A stretch of DNA of 64,000 nucleotides from Archegozetes longisetosus (GCA_018873245.2 JAEMBT020000003.1:11501843-11565842); one strand, 5' to 3'; shown: positions 1 to 12,721, numbered from the stretch's first letter. The notes: generated by a model not told the origin, from the sequence alone. Translations and numbers: made by a program.

Positions 1-79
1 ATCTGACGGTTACCATCGAAATCAGGCTGAAAGAAGCTCTTGTATACATTTGCAAAATTGTTTAGGTAAAAGTAGATTT

Positions 80-1280
80 CTTGTGGTTATAAGAGATCAA
101 TAGAACGATCGCAGTTTATTAGAAAATCGACAAACAATTATCCAATAGAAAACCTATTGATTGATATCGAAGATTCCAGCCAAATCAATTATGAATTCAA
201 ATTTTCACCATTCAAGCTCGAATTACTTCATTTATTACGTCTTAAAAAATTGATTCAAAACTCAAAAATAATGGTGCAGAATATCTTAGAATTATCTCCC
301 GTTTATACAAAAATCTTGAATAAGAAGTATATTTACGAGAGTCTGTTTGTAAGGTTTATGAATGATTGGCAAATATAGAAATGTTCTGAATGAACAAAAC
401 TAAAGCCCAAGACTATAGATTCTTCTACGATAGTTTGGGTTAGGATTAGCTCATCGAGAGAAATAAATTATTGGCTCAAAACAGTAACTAGTTACACGAA
501 AATTCTCTTAAGATCTGGCGTAAGATTGAGACAATCGAAATTACAGAAAGAAATCGAAACTGATTACAGACAGTTTTACAAAAGTTAGTTTTTTAAATAG
601 AACCGACTGATTTCCAAAGCTGTGGTCAATGGCAAAGAATTTTATGCCCACAAAACAGTATTGGCTGCAAGATCTCGAGTATTTCAGGCTATGATTTGCA
701 ATGATATCAAGTGTAAGATGAAGGAAAAGCTATTATGTATAAGCAAAAGTCAAAGCAAAAGTTTTTTGAACAATTGTTGGCCTTTATATGAAGTAATTTC
801 TTCTAAACCACGACAAGTGACAAAATTTTAGGAATTACGATAAACTCTTATTCCCATGTGTTTTTGGATGAGGAATTCAATAGAAACGTTACTTAGACCG
901 AAAAAGGCTTAAGTCCCATAGAAAACTGCACTCCAAGTTTGATTTTATTATCATAAAGATATAAATCTACATTCACTTTTCTCGGTTTTCTCAATAAAAC
1001 ATTATAAGGAGTTATCTCCTTTTGATAAAACACTAGAAATGGCCGCTTATTGAAGAAAATGCAGAAAAGTAACTGATAATCACCATTATTATTATTATAT
1101 TGAAGTAGTCGAATACATTTTTCTTAAGAATTATGTTCAAAGAATGCAATCATAAAAATGTTATGAAAGCCATGTAGGAGAGTATCGTATACAATATATA
1201 CCTGAGATTCAATTAAAAGATTTCATTACGAAAACTATTGAAAACGCTAAGAATAAAGTCAATGGCGAATGAAGTGAGAT
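80..1280 (+). pseudogene. Decayed BTB/POZ (SPOP/TD-POZ-like) gene
   Basis: Around 620-720 the plus strand reads GKEFYAHKTVLAARSRVF, which matches the opening of BTB domains in speckle-type POZ proteins, the CUL3 substrate adaptors. Upstream (157-378) is a 73-codon open stretch that could be the remnant of the preceding domain. Downstream, around 1070-1260, pieces such as VEYIFLKNYVQ resemble the post-BTB helices, but they lie in other frames and are separated by many stops. No single frame stays open through the expected 250-350 residues. I read it as a dead member of the large arthropod TD-POZ family. The BTB motif is seen directly; the extent of the pseudogene is inferred. Confidence 0.5.
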
Positions 1281-3289
1281 AAATCTGTAGCAAAGGTAAT
1301 AACTGGTGAATCATAAAAGATAGTTTATATCATCGTGCAAAAAGAAAAGTCTTGTAAATAAGTTGTTCAATAAAATAATTAATAAAAAGAGGGTTTATAT
1401 TTTTCCATTAAAGTATCTACTCATAAACAACTTTTGAGAATTAAGGATAATTTTAATTGGTAAATTTTTTCGTTGTCTTCTTATCAAAATCTTCATATTC
1501 ACTAAAAGTTATTTCCAACCTTTATATCAAACTTTATTTAAGTGAAAATATTTGTTATTATTATTTTCCGACTATTGATAGCAGAGTATTACTATATTAT
1601 TGTTGACGAATGAGTAATGCTTAAAAAATTAATCTCTTCATGAGACCCATATTCTTTATAAGATAGTTTCTTAAAGCGTAAGAAATCTTGTAACTGCATT
1701 CTGAGAAATGTAAGCTTAAGACCTAATTTTGCACTTAAAATTCAAATCCTGAACATGAAACTGCATTGTTTATTAAAGCAGTGATAAGTGAAGTTTTATT
1801 GTATTGTATTAGGTTGTCCGGATCAAAAGTTGTATTACATTTTGGGCTATAACTTTTAAAGTACTCATATTTTCAGTGCCATCTTGTAATTATTTAGTTG
1901 AATACTTATTAAATATCATTGAATTTAATTTGAATTTGAATCTGTTCACTAATGAGATATTAATAGTTTTGATCTAATATATTTGCGTATATATTTCAAG
2001 ATTTTATTTCATTTATTATATAATTACTCCAGGAATAAGCTAGGTTAAATGTATTGTAAACGGACATATATTAATAGTATAAACTATTTAATAGATTTTT
2101 TCAACAAAAGTTTAATTTTAATACCAAGGGTGACATTTTTTTGCATGAAATTCCTTCAGATATTTCTTAGTTTTTCTACAATACAATAAGTCTTTTGGAG
2201 ACAGAAACTAAACGTCTATTTGGAAATTTTGGAAAGTTTTCAATAAAATAACGATTTCTATATAGACTACGTTTATAGCCCTGCGTTTACCAAGCGGGGT
2301 ATAGATAAGGCATAGACCCCTTGGCGATCTCGAAAGTAGGAACACCCCTCGGATTTTGGCCCAAAATGTAGAGAGGTAGTTGTGCTTCGAAGAAAATTTT
2401 GACTTAAGTTAAAGCAAGGCTAAGTATTGATTGTTGGCGATGCAAATAATTTAAAAATGAGTTAAAACAATCAAATGATAGCTCATCTCAACAAAGAACT
2501 TTAATGTTAACTATTTTGACAAGATTGGTGCAACATATTCTAGCAATCTCAAAGATGTTTGATTCAAACAATTGATTAATCAAAGCACAAGAATAATGAA
2601 TGAAAGCCAGAGATATATTAACATTTTTTACAACAATTACAATATGACTGACAAATGGTACAAACGGCTTCTGGGTTCTTAACATATGTATTGTGATTGC
2701 ACGTTTCTTTTTGGTACGGTGGCCACCCGTCCCGTAATGACTGGGACAATCCCGGAATGGATATTTCTGTTCTGTGTCCCGGAGAAGATATGAACGGGAC
2801 TTTAAGCTGTCCCCGAATCAAAATATCATCAAATTCAGTGTTAAATTATACTATTTATAACTCAATGTATGCATTCTCAACTATTTTTTATTTGAATAGC
2901 CTTGTATTTGAAAGAATAATAGGTAATTAAATAACTCAATAAAAAAGCAACGATTCTCATTGAACTTGAATATGACATTTATTGTTAAGCAATAATCAAA
3001 TTTGAAAAGAAAAGTTTTAGTTAAAACTTATTTTAACAATAGTTCATTTCAAATTGAAGTTATAATTACTGTGGAAAATGTAACATGTAAAGACTAAGAG
3101 GAGTTTCACAATATTATTGTGAATGTATTTAGAGCGCTTTTAGAGATGTCTAAAATGTTAAAAAATTTCTAGTTTAGTGCATGAAATAAAATAATAGGAA
3201 AGAATTACAAAAAACTATTTGTATAAACAAGCTTAAAATAAGGATGTTTGCGAGCTTCGAATTGGACCCAAGCACGGGATTAAATAGTT
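1281..3289. other. Non-coding stretch with one GC-rich repeat patch
   Basis: No gene is visible. Most is AT-rich unique-looking sequence. Around 2705-2820 a GC-richer patch begins with GGTGGCCACCCGTCCCG and contains GTCCCGG-type motifs. This resembles the termini of the hAT-like insertion at 13358-13855 and is probably a transposon end. A second moderately GC-rich patch lies at 2280-2400 without a recognisable feature. Confidence 0.35.
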
Positions 3290-3734
3290 GAAAGGGTTTA
3301 ATCTTAAGGCAACGTTTGACCGCTAGAGATTGTGTTAATGGTCACCCATACAAAGGCTTGACAACATGTAAGCCAATCTACGCGAATGTGAAACCCTCAA
3401 TCGATAGAGATTGTATTGGTGCATGATTCGGTCATTTCTTTAGGACTCTCTTCACGGTGCTCGGATGGTAAGGTAATTGTAGAGTTGCTTTAATCTTCAT
3501 AGCCAACCTCCTGGTGTTGGTAGCACACCGTGGAATACGCCGTTAATCATGCGGAGACACTCTTGGCAGTCTTCCTGAGCGCTTCTACCTGCCGCGATCT
3601 TCAGGGTTGGTCAAGTAATAGTCGATTGCACACTTCGACTTTCTGATCGCGGCTACTATTTTCCTTCTGGACCTACCTTCTTTAAACGGAGCCTCAATTT
3701 GGCCACACTCATGGTCAGTATATTCCTTGGCCAT
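3290..3734 (-). pseudogene. Tc1-like transposase fragment
   Basis: Reading the minus strand from an ATG at 3734, the peptide contains RRKIVAAIRKSKCAIDYYL followed by a stretch with the NPEDRGR and SGRLPRVSPHDQRRI motifs. These correspond to the N-terminal paired-type helix-turn-helix of Tc1 transposases, with the GRP-like linker and second helix-turn-helix. It then continues to TVKRVL. The reading needs frame changes and meets stops, and no DDE catalytic part follows, so this is a 5' fragment of a dead element. The region stands out from its surroundings by higher GC. Terminal repeats were not found. Confidence 0.6.
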
Positions 3735-4101
3735 AGATATCGTCAAGATTTAAACTAATATGCAAAATATAAAGCTAATATTATGCACGAATTTCTTTTT
3801 TATAGTTTCCAATCATCTACTAAGTTTTTTCACATAGCGTCCAAGAAACCAGAATACCACTAACAGACCTAGTACTTTGAACACACCAAAAATCAAGTTT
3901 TTCTGTCGCGCTCGTTAACTCAACATCGGATTAACGTAATTTCTTGTGGATAAGTCACTCATGCAATAACAATGATATTTACATCGCGATTTTACTAAAA
4001 GTACAACTTTTATTTAAATTTTCTAAAAATATAGTGGGCTAATAATTGTGAACCGTTCTATATGATGTTTCCATGGTAATTTAGGTACAGCGGGTACGTA
4101 C

Positions 4102-4204
4102 CTGATGTTTCAGGACCACCAGCATCGTTGGACGATGTCTTTCTGTTCTGAAAGGCACTAACGAAGACTTTGACTAAGCGGGGCACTTCTTGCCACTTAA
4201 AAAT
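4102..4204 (-). other. Orphan exon-like open segment
   Basis: On the minus strand a 103-nt open stretch lies between a good acceptor (TCTCAG) and a good donor (GTACGT). It would encode about 34 residues beginning IFKWQEVPRLVKVFVSAF. It is GC-richer than the flanks. No family was recognised and no partner exons were found nearby, so it may be a stray exon, a transposon piece or chance. Confidence 0.2.
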
Positions 4205-4609
4205 CTGAGATGGGATACAAGCTCATCTCCACTTGGTTTCTTGGGTAACGCTGACGAGCATTCTGGATGAAATTAATAATTCTTATTTAATACTTTTAAA
4301 AATGCATATCTCCTCTCAGCCGTCGTATTTTTGAAGGACTATTTCTGCTTGCTTTCGATTTCAATACACATAAGCTTTAATTTGTTACATATACTGGCTT
4401 AGTGAGCGATTAGACGAAATTTGATTAAGTTCTTTACAAGTTAATTGTCTTGATTGCATGATTAAGTCATATTGCAAAGACATCCACTTATTTTCTCGCC
4501 ATAGCCTAAAGTACTTGTCCGTACTTGACCAAACATGTAGCTATTCTAGTGATTTATTTATCATGGTAAAAGCATAAAACATGATTATTAAAAATATTAT
4601 TATTATTAT

Positions 4610-5417
4610 CAGTGATGCTCAACGCTCGAGCGTTTGGTGCTCGGTAGCGAGCGCGAACGTCGAGCGTTCTACTTTTGCCGAGCGTGAGTGGACGCTCGAG
4701 CGTCTTACCCCCGAGCGCCGAGCGCGAGCGTTGAGCGTCAAGTCATAGTACGTATCTCCCAAATTAAAAATACAGTATAGATATTTTTTAATGCAAAAAA
4801 GTTAGTATTTACTAAATATAAAATTTGATACAAAAATTGATGACTTATTCTGTTTTAAAGAATTTGGACAGAATCTTTTTGAGTCTGAAACTAAGTGTGT
4901 TTACACATGAAAGCGTTTATGAAAGAGAGACAGACAGACAGAGATTGGTATAAAATGTACTATCAAAAAGTTCTAACATTTAAGTCAATGATTATTCAAA
5001 AAGTTATAAACTTAACTTTTAAGTTATTACTAGACTTTTTAGTGCTTTTAAATATGGACTCTAATGTATTGCAATCTCTCTCTTTTATAAACGGTTTCAT
5101 ATATTCAATATAAACATTTTATTTATATGACATCAGATTTTGAACTAAAGCATTTGTTTGGATGGTTTTCAATCAGTGAGTATCATATATATGAAATTTA
5201 TATACAGATAAAGCTACAGCTTAAATAAAGTAAGTTAATTTTATGCAGAAAAAGCCTTACAATTCATGAACTTTGCTTACTTGACGCTCGGCAAACGCTC
5301 GGCGCTCGAGCGCCTCGAAAAAGTGAGCGGCGAGCGTTTCATTTTCCCCGAGCGCCGAGCGCCGAGCGCCAGTTTCTGACCGAGCGTGAGCGTGAGCATC
5401 GAGCGTGTGCATCACTG
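4610..5417. mobile_element. hAT MITE with CGAGCG-rich ends, 8-bp TSD
   Basis: The element starts CAGTGATGC and ends GCATCACTG. It is flanked on both sides by ATTATTAT (4602-4609 and 5418-5425), the 8-bp target duplication expected of hAT transposition. Both ends hold subterminal blocks packed with CGAGCG/CGCTCG motifs, while the middle is AT-rich and has no transposase. That arrangement is typical of a non-autonomous hAT element whose subterminal motifs bind transposase. The duplicated sequence lies in an ATT microsatellite, which slightly weakens the TSD argument. The matching 9-bp termini are clear. Confidence 0.85.
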
Positions 5418-5984
5418 ATTATTATGATATATACAATAAGTAATGAATTATGAGCATTTAAAAATATATAAAAATTCTTACAGTTTGTTGGAGTTTTGCA
5501 AGTCTTACATACAATTTAAGATAAATACAGTATATTTAGCATGGTTAATCAATTTTCGTTGATAGCCGCTAATTTTTCTTAACTACAATCTTCGGTAATT
5601 ATCGAATTTAGTTCGTATCAAGCATTGTAGATTTTATATGTAAAATCTTATTCATCCTATTTTGGCCGATTTAATGTTTTGCCACCGAAAGGGACCGGTT
5701 TTAAACTTTTCAACCGATTTTACTGCTTTAGACCAGTTTTGATAGTTTGATTAACTTTTATAGCAAAATAATTCATGGAAATAAGTCTTAAGGGATTTTT
5801 TGGACCTTTCACTAATTCTGTTGACAAACTGGACATTACTCTCATATATAAAATAGAGATAAATAGTATTTTCCTTTATTTAGAAAATAAGATCGAAACT
5901 GTTTTATTGATAGCCATACTTTCAATTGTGATTTTGAGGTAAAATTTTTATGCGATTATTGAAATAATTGTGATTTATAACGCC

Positions 5985-7393
5985 TAAAGTGAAATCAAGA
6001 TTACGTTCAAAATTAAGTGAAGTTATTAAAGAAAATAATGATTTTACAACTGATGAAGAAAAGCTTTATTGTAATACATGCGACAGAGAAGTTAAATTCA
6101 CGAATAATCATTTGAAAAGTAGAATTAGTGAACACATCGTTTCAGTTAAACATTTATAAAATAAATAAAGTCAAAAAACTTTCGACAGCCAATGATTTTA
6201 GAATCACTGAAGAATGAAGAGGAGAAGAAAATTGAAAACATATTTTTGCTGATACAACTAAAGCATTCGTTGAAGATGATATTCCTTTAAACAAATTAAA
6301 TCATCACTCATTTAAAGCACATATAGAAAAGTATGCAAATAGAGCAATACCTGACAGAATCAACATTACAAAAGTATTATATTAAACCTCTTTATATCAA
6401 TATTATTGAGAAAATTGAAGCCATAATTAGAAAAAACGTTTATTTCATAAAGGATGAAACAACAGACGTTTGTAATAGATATATACTTAACATATTGGTT
6501 GGGCCTCTAAATGGTGAGCCTACTAACCCTATGCTTATATCAGCTATTTTTCTTGAAAAATCAACAATTCAACAGTACAGCAAGCATTTATAGACACATG
6601 TCACCTTTTATGGCCGAATAAAGTCAAATTTGAAAAAGTAAAACTTGTAGTTACAGACCAAGCATCATATATGCTTAAAGCTTTAAAAAATCTTAAAAGT
6701 ATATTTGTTAATTTAAACCATATAACATGCGTTGCCTATACTTTAAATCGTGTTTGCGAATCCATTCGTGAAAAATATTTTGGAGCAAATACATTTATGA
6801 CAAATATAAAGAAATTACTGATAAAGTCTCCATATCGCCAAAATCTATTCAAAGGAATTACAGAATTACGATTGCCACTCAAAACCTGCAATTACAAGAT
6901 AGTGCACTTGGTTTAATACTGGTCTGTACTATTTAGAAAATTTTTGAAAAATTGAAAAATTTACTGAAATTTAGATGAAGACTCAAAAGCAGTTAAAATT
7001 GTTAAAAACTTAGATAAATCTCTTGAAAACGAACTGTTAAAATTATACGATTTTAGGTTTTTACCTAAAATTATCACTAGATTAGAAGAACAAAACATTA
7101 AACTTGATATGCAATTGAATTTACTTGAAGAAGTAAGATCTAATTTATCTGGTTTTGCAAAAGAAAAGTTAGAAAACAGTTTAAACAAAAATCCTGATCT
7201 CAAGAAGTTTTGTGAAAATCAAGATATAGAACATAGAATTAGTAGTATGTATGCACCGCTTGTTTCTGTAGACGTTGAGAGACCATTCTCGCAGTATAAA
7301 AATATTTTAAACGATCGAAGGCAAAACTTATTACCAGAAAATATAACAATGTTAAATATTACTAAATACAATCCTTTTCTTAATGTAAACTAA
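5985..7393 (+). pseudogene. Dead hAT transposase
   Basis: Pieces of a hAT transposase appear in order across about 1.4 kb. A BED-type zinc finger (LYCNTCDREVKFTNNH, ending HIVSVKH) lies near 6070-6160. An RNase H-fold stretch with IKDETTDVCNRYILN is near 6450. Another with LVVTDQASYMLKALKNLK is near 6650. The C-terminal dimerisation region with ERPFSQYKNILNDRRQNL is at about 7280-7340. Several stops and frameshifts separate them. The right end of the element may be at 7533, where the inverted form of CAGTGAC is seen. The left end is eroded. It is not the source of the neighbouring MITE in its present state. Confidence 0.75.
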
Positions 7394-7522
7394 AGCTTTT
7401 TACCCAATTTATTATTTAACTTTGGCTATTTTACAATAAAATAATTACCAACCAAGTAACCGATTTTTAAGATTTTTACCATCGATTACCGGCCGATTTG
7501 GCCACTTTTTATCACCGAAAAG

Positions 7523-7888
7523 TCACTGCTTTATTGATGACATTGTTGATATATCCGGACAAACTGTCACGTGTTCTGCATTATTTTCATCGTGATCATT
7601 GTCAATTATAGCATTGTCCGAGTCAAATATCGTATCACTACTATCATTATTATAATTCACATCACTTTCACTGGGCAAATGTGCCGGATAAATTGATTGA
7701 ACGTTGACAGTTGTTTTTTTACTTGACTCATATCTTGCATTATTTAAATAATAGATAATACTTGTTGCATGTGCACAGGTGCTCATTGTCCTTTTCCCAC
7801 TTTTACATGTACAAATGGTGTCTTAAATTGCAGTATGGTCATTTTTAGTGCAGTCATAAGTAATATAGGTGTAATTTTTATTCTTGAA
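7523..7888 (-). pseudogene. SWIM-type zinc-motif remnant, transposon-related
   Basis: The minus strand encodes ICTCKSGKRTMSTCAHATS followed by IIYYLNNARY. This has the CxC...CxH spacing of SWIM-like zinc motifs that recur in transposon-associated proteins of arthropods. The frame is open from 7888 to the stop at 7523 except for one in-frame TAA about 17 codons before the zinc motif. The tail is rich in Asp, Asn and Ser. It abuts the apparent right end of the hAT element and a hairpin MITE. The family assignment is from the motif only. Confidence 0.45.
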
Positions 7889-7889
7889 C

Positions 7890-7992
7890 TTAGCGCCCAG
7901 TCGTTCCCGGAACAATCTTTTTAAAATAATAAAATATATATTATTAGCTATTATATTGACTTAAAACGTCTCCGGGAACCACTGGGCGCTAA
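7890..7992. repeat. 103-bp hairpin MITE
   Basis: The two ends are near-perfect inverted copies: TTAGCGCCCAGT, a one-base variant, then GTTCCCGGA, with the reverse complement at the right end. The AT-rich interior is also partly complementary, so the whole unit can fold into one hairpin. It contains no coding capacity. Confidence 0.65.
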
Positions 7993-9034
7993 AAGTTATA
8001 CATTTTTATATTTTCATAAAGTAACTTTTCATATCAAATAATTTGTTTATCAAAATCTAATTATTTGTATTTAAAATTAGTCGATAATACGAGTATTTTA
8101 GTGATGAAACTATTAAAATATCTTATTTCGCTTAGTTTCTATAGCAAAATGAAATATAATAAGTTATTTGATCATTGTGCGAAATTGTAAAAGTTTACAA
8201 CAAAAATATTTATAGTATCTGTTAGCATTTACATCCTGTCTTATGATGGTAATGTTTTTGTATTATTCTGTAAACACAAGTACCATCCTAGGACATGTTC
8301 TTTTTCTTTCTTAAGGATAGACATAAATTTATGAATTGCGATCTGTCATATGGAAGTACAATCACTTAAGTTATCTCAACTCTAATTATTATCTAACTAA
8401 ATACCAACTACTCCCCCTACTATTAGCTGAACCTCATGCAAGACTCTTCCACAAATTTAAAAGTTTTCCTATAAAAGTTACAAGCAAATATTTATTAGGG
8501 GTCCTTTACCTTGTATTACTTTATAAAATAACTTTACAAAAATCAAACAACGCGTTTTGCCAGAAAATATATTGAAATATTTTGAAACTTTAGGATATAG
8601 TTATTTAAGATCTGTATTATTTTTCAAATAGTAATCCACAAATCCTACAACTGACTAAAAATAAGAAGTCCGAAGAACAGCTCATATAATTTTTATTTGG
8701 GTAAAGTTATGTGTTTTTTTCTTAATAAACAAGTTATAAAAGCTTGATAGTAACTTGTTACTATTGTTTACAAATAAGTAGGCTTACAATAAAAAATAGA
8801 TATTCTTACCGTAAGGCTCATAAAAATCATACGATTTGGAAAATAGTAAATATCATAAAAAATTTATTTTCTATTTTAATATGAATTCTCAAAGCCTTAT
8901 GCAGTACTACAGTCAACAAACAAACAATAGATGGAATATTTCAGGTTATGACTAATAATGATAGTAAAAAATTAGATATATAAGCTCAAAAAGGAAAAAA
9001 TTTATTATTTCTTTGAGAGCTTAAAAGAAAAATC
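7993..9034. other. AT-rich non-coding stretch upstream of defensin
   Basis: No gene, repeat or transposon remnant was recognised. Short open frames here, such as 8336-8575, show no family features. The proximal part presumably includes the defensin promoter, but no convincing element could be singled out. Confidence 0.3.
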
Positions 9035-9364
9035 ATGAAAATGCATTCAAGCAAAGTTTTGATTATCCTCTTTCTCTATCTGCTATCAATTGCCTGTTTT
9101 GGTGAAGTTTTCTCATCAGGTCCTGGCTCTATTGTAAATGAGCAAAAGGAAAAACTACCAATAGGTTCAAGAGGAGATTTTGGCTGCAATGGACCGATGG
9201 ACAAGAATGACGAACAGTGCAACAGTCACTGTAAAGACATTGGAGTAAGTCATTTATCAATAGAACGTATGAAATAATTGCTTAACTATAATTTTTATAA
9301 CTTTTAGTTGAACGGCGGTCGATGCGATATAACCTACGGCTGGTATCGATGCTATTGCTTTTAA
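9035..9364 (+). CDS. Defensin (CS-alpha-beta antimicrobial peptide)
   Basis: Two exons (9035-9244 and 9308-9364) are joined by a 63-bp GTAAGT...TTTTAG intron in phase 0. They encode an 88-residue prepropeptide. Residues 1-24 form a hydrophobic signal peptide (LIILFLYLLSIACFG). A propeptide follows, and the mature domain probably starts after GSR, giving GDFGC. Six cysteines sit in the order C, C-x3-C, C, C-x-C of arthropod defensins, including CNSHC, GGRC and a final CYCF. Mature defensins of ticks, scorpions and spiders begin in the same way, which supports a chelicerate source. The predicted role is secreted membrane-active defence against bacteria. All six cysteines are intact. The intron falls inside the mature domain between the third and fourth cysteines. 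Confidence 0.88.
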
Positions 9365-10027
9365 TCAGTCATGAACTCTGTGCAAATAGTTTAAAGCAAA
9401 TTTCGATATCAATTCATATTTGTTTTGACTATTACTAAATTATCTTCATATTATTCATTAATTGATCACTATTTTTAATATTTAATCGATAAATATTCAG
9501 TTTAATGGGTGATTGGTTTCTATAACTTTGCATAATCAATTTCTTATATACATTAATATCTCGATAATATAATATGAAACTGTTTTAAATAGTTCATTAC
9601 TTTATAAAACTCTAGATAAAAACTATTTGGTTATATTTTCAATAATTATTAATAAAAAGCATTTATTCTATAATACAAATCGTTTTGCAAATTTTTTCCT
9701 GTAATTATAGCTATGAACTTGAATTATTAGAAAAAAAATGCAAAGTGTCTTATTTGAACTTGAAAGTTAAGATAAATAAAATTATTTGGATCGCAAATAA
9801 ATCGTGAAATATTATCATTCCTGTCATAAAGTTTCCGATTATATCAAAAGACTTTCAGCGTCAAATTCAATCCTTGTATGATTGGGCTGGCTTTTGAACA
9901 ACTAGTCAAAACATATTCCAATAGACTGTTATTGGAGGCAAAATTCGTTTTAATGACTTCTTTAGAGCCATTACAAAAAATTGAGCCAAAATGAGAACCA
10001 ATATGAATTCACAACGATTTTGGTAAT
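9365..10027. other. Defensin 3' flank, nothing further seen
   Basis: AT-rich sequence that must include the defensin 3' untranslated region. An AATAAA-type signal occurs near 9650. No other feature was found. Confidence 0.3.
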
Positions 10028-10432
10028 TCTTTTGTCTCATAAGATACTGAGAACTTATCAGCAGTATCGTAGTCAGGACTTTTGGTCTAGAAAACTGGAA
10101 GCGTCAAGCGAAGTGCCAAGAATGCGTTTCTCAAGTCAATGGACAAACTTTTTGACTGTGCTTTTCATATAAAGAATTTAATATGTAAATACTTTTAATA
10201 CAAAAATTATATCTTTATATCTTGCAATACAAAGCTATTTAGATATTAATATTGTATTAAGAATACACAATAAATAAATACTTTATATGAAAAATAGTCA
10301 AAAAATTTTGTCCGTTGACTTGAGAGGCGCATTTTTAGCACTTCGCTTGACGGTTTCAGTTTCCCAGTCCTGACTACGATGCTGCTGATAAGTTCTCAAT
10401 ATCTTATGAGACAGTCTAAAAGTTTGCCCACT
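10028..10432. repeat. Fold-back element, ~145-bp arms
   Basis: The left arm (about 10028-10170) and the right arm (about 10283-10432) are inverted, diverged copies. Both carry TGTCTCATAAGAT, GAACTTATCAGCAG, GTAGTCAGGA, CGTCAAGCGAAGTG and GACTTGAGA-related blocks, separated by an AT-rich spacer of about 110 bp. A short open frame on the left arm is not a gene. It is probably a non-autonomous transposon; the target duplication was not resolved. Confidence 0.65.
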
Positions 10433-12654
10433 GTTTTGAGAGAAGCACACATTTTTAGTCCCATTCATATAGGATTTTATATAAAAAAATTACTTATTAT
10501 TTCCTAACTTCTATTACAAATTGATTTTGATAGTTATTTTTCTAAAACTCATATTAGTACAGTCAAACTGGGTATGTACTGGTCTTTTATTTACCTTTTT
10601 GTTTGCTTTCTCTTATCATTTCTAAAGTTTATCAAATTTTACCAAGGTTTGTTAATTCACAAAAAGAGAATCACAGATTATTATTAAAGTTTTAACTTTA
10701 ATACTTGGTGTGACCTCAATTCGCATCGGTAACACTTTCTCTTCTTAGAGGAATTTCTTAGTTTGTCGGACCCCTTCCGTGATTCAATAATATCAAATTC
10801 CTTTCAATTCCGTGAACAGATTGGCCGCGTCTCTATTTTATATTGTTCAGAAATTTCATTATAATTATTTAAACAATGCAATAATGAGAAGATCCAAAAC
10901 AAAATTATACCTAATAATGACTCTGAAGTGTGAAGTGAGCCTAAAGTCAAAAGTAGTTAAAAAACAGTTGGTCACAATTTAATTTTATTTACTTGTGTTG
11001 AACTTTTGAAAAGCAAACAAAATTCTATTTTATAAGATATGATTCAAAATCGATTTAATACTGATGACCAAGTTTGGCTGTACTATAAGGGAAAAAGCCT
11101 TTGTTAAATAGAGATTTTTCGCGCATTTAATATAGAGGGATTACTTTAATATTTAAAAGATTTATCTTTAAGTTTCATAAACTTATTGGTCTGAATCAAG
11201 GTATGAGTTTAATTTCATTATCAATTTAGGTATAATTTTGAACAATGATTGAATGTTTAATACATTTGCATGAATTAGTTTGTTAATGACAAAAAGTTTA
11301 AAAATATTATAATGACATTCTGTGAATAAAGGATCAAAACTTAGAATTTGCTTTAAAAAAATTATGCAATTCTGATTCATTACTGACAATAACTTTTGCA
11401 TTCAAGCTTTTATTACTTTATTAGTTTATTAAATATTTCCCCTACTCTGCATGTCATGTATTGGTTATCTTAATTTTTTAAGCGCTCAGTTTGACAAAGG
11501 CTTTTCCTTATAGTACATCTGATAGTATATTTTAAAAATATAATGAAAACCTTTCGGCATTCTCTTCAGGGGAACACGCATTTGAAGATTTGTTGAGGCG
11601 AACGCTTATCAGCATTAAAATATCTGTCGATTCTTTTATTAAATCTTTTATTAATGCTTAGCAATGAGCAGTTAATTAATGATTAAAATAGACTTTCAAG
11701 ATATTTGTTCAAAAAATTATAGGAACTAATAAAACGTGTCAATGATCTTGAGAAATTATACATCTATTATACATGTTACACATTTTTAAAGTCATTTTGT
11801 AAAAATTATGACTGAAAGTACTTTATGCTAAGATCGTTTCGAGTTTACTTAAATTAGCAATCGAGTTTATGTAGTGCTCTTATAGAGTATAGATCTTTTA
11901 GGGATCAGAATATATATGTGGGATAGGATCATCAATGATGTCAGAGCGTTTTAAACTTAGTTTTCTCATAGAAGAGCGTATATTCTGTCACATGGTAAAC
12001 ATAAAATATTCATTCAATAAAACTTTTAATCAAAATAAGCATTAAATAAATAATGATTTATTTATTGCACGGAGAAATAATTATATTTTAAAAGTCACCG
12101 AAAAATGTTAAACGTTTTTGTTTAAAGATAGTTATTAAAATAAATCTAATAATAGACGCAAAATGATTTTTTATTATATAAAATTTGGATGATTTATAAT
12201 CAATATTTTCGTATGCTCTCATATTTTTAAAATTAAAATATGATTCATTTATCAATAAAAAATGCGTTTAAAGCTCTAACACATTATTGATAACCTATCT
12301 CTCATGCAATGCTATGCCGAGCAGTCCCATGTAGAGCTATACTTATTACCCCTATTTCGTTAAGTCACAAAAATAGTGTTTATTTGTGACTAACCTTCTG
12401 CATGTTTTCTGAAGACAGTTAAAACAAATTATGGATTACATGAGTGTCAAAATAATGTTTTTGGGTCATAAAATCTTTTGATCAGTTTAATGTTAAAATT
12501 TAATTAAATTTTATCAACTGCTTTACTGTGATTTTAGACTGACTATTTATTATTGTGATATTTAATTACTAAATTCCTCAATTAAATTGTTAAGTAATTT
12601 TTATCATATTGCGATTATATAAACTTCATTTGAGAAAAATTGAGAATTGTTTGA
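10433..12654. other. Non-coding stretch
   Basis: AT-rich sequence with no supported gene. Short open frames on both strands lack codon structure or family similarity. No clear inverted repeat was found. Confidence 0.3.
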
Positions 12655-12721
12655 TTGCATATTAAATTTCGAAGGCATTAGCAAATTGCATGCAAATTAT
12701 ACAACAACTAAAGGATATATC

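Noticed and set aside
2280..2400. GC-richer patch considered as a tRNA or rRNA fragment
   Set aside because: No A/B box or cloverleaf and no recognisable rRNA segment could be made out.
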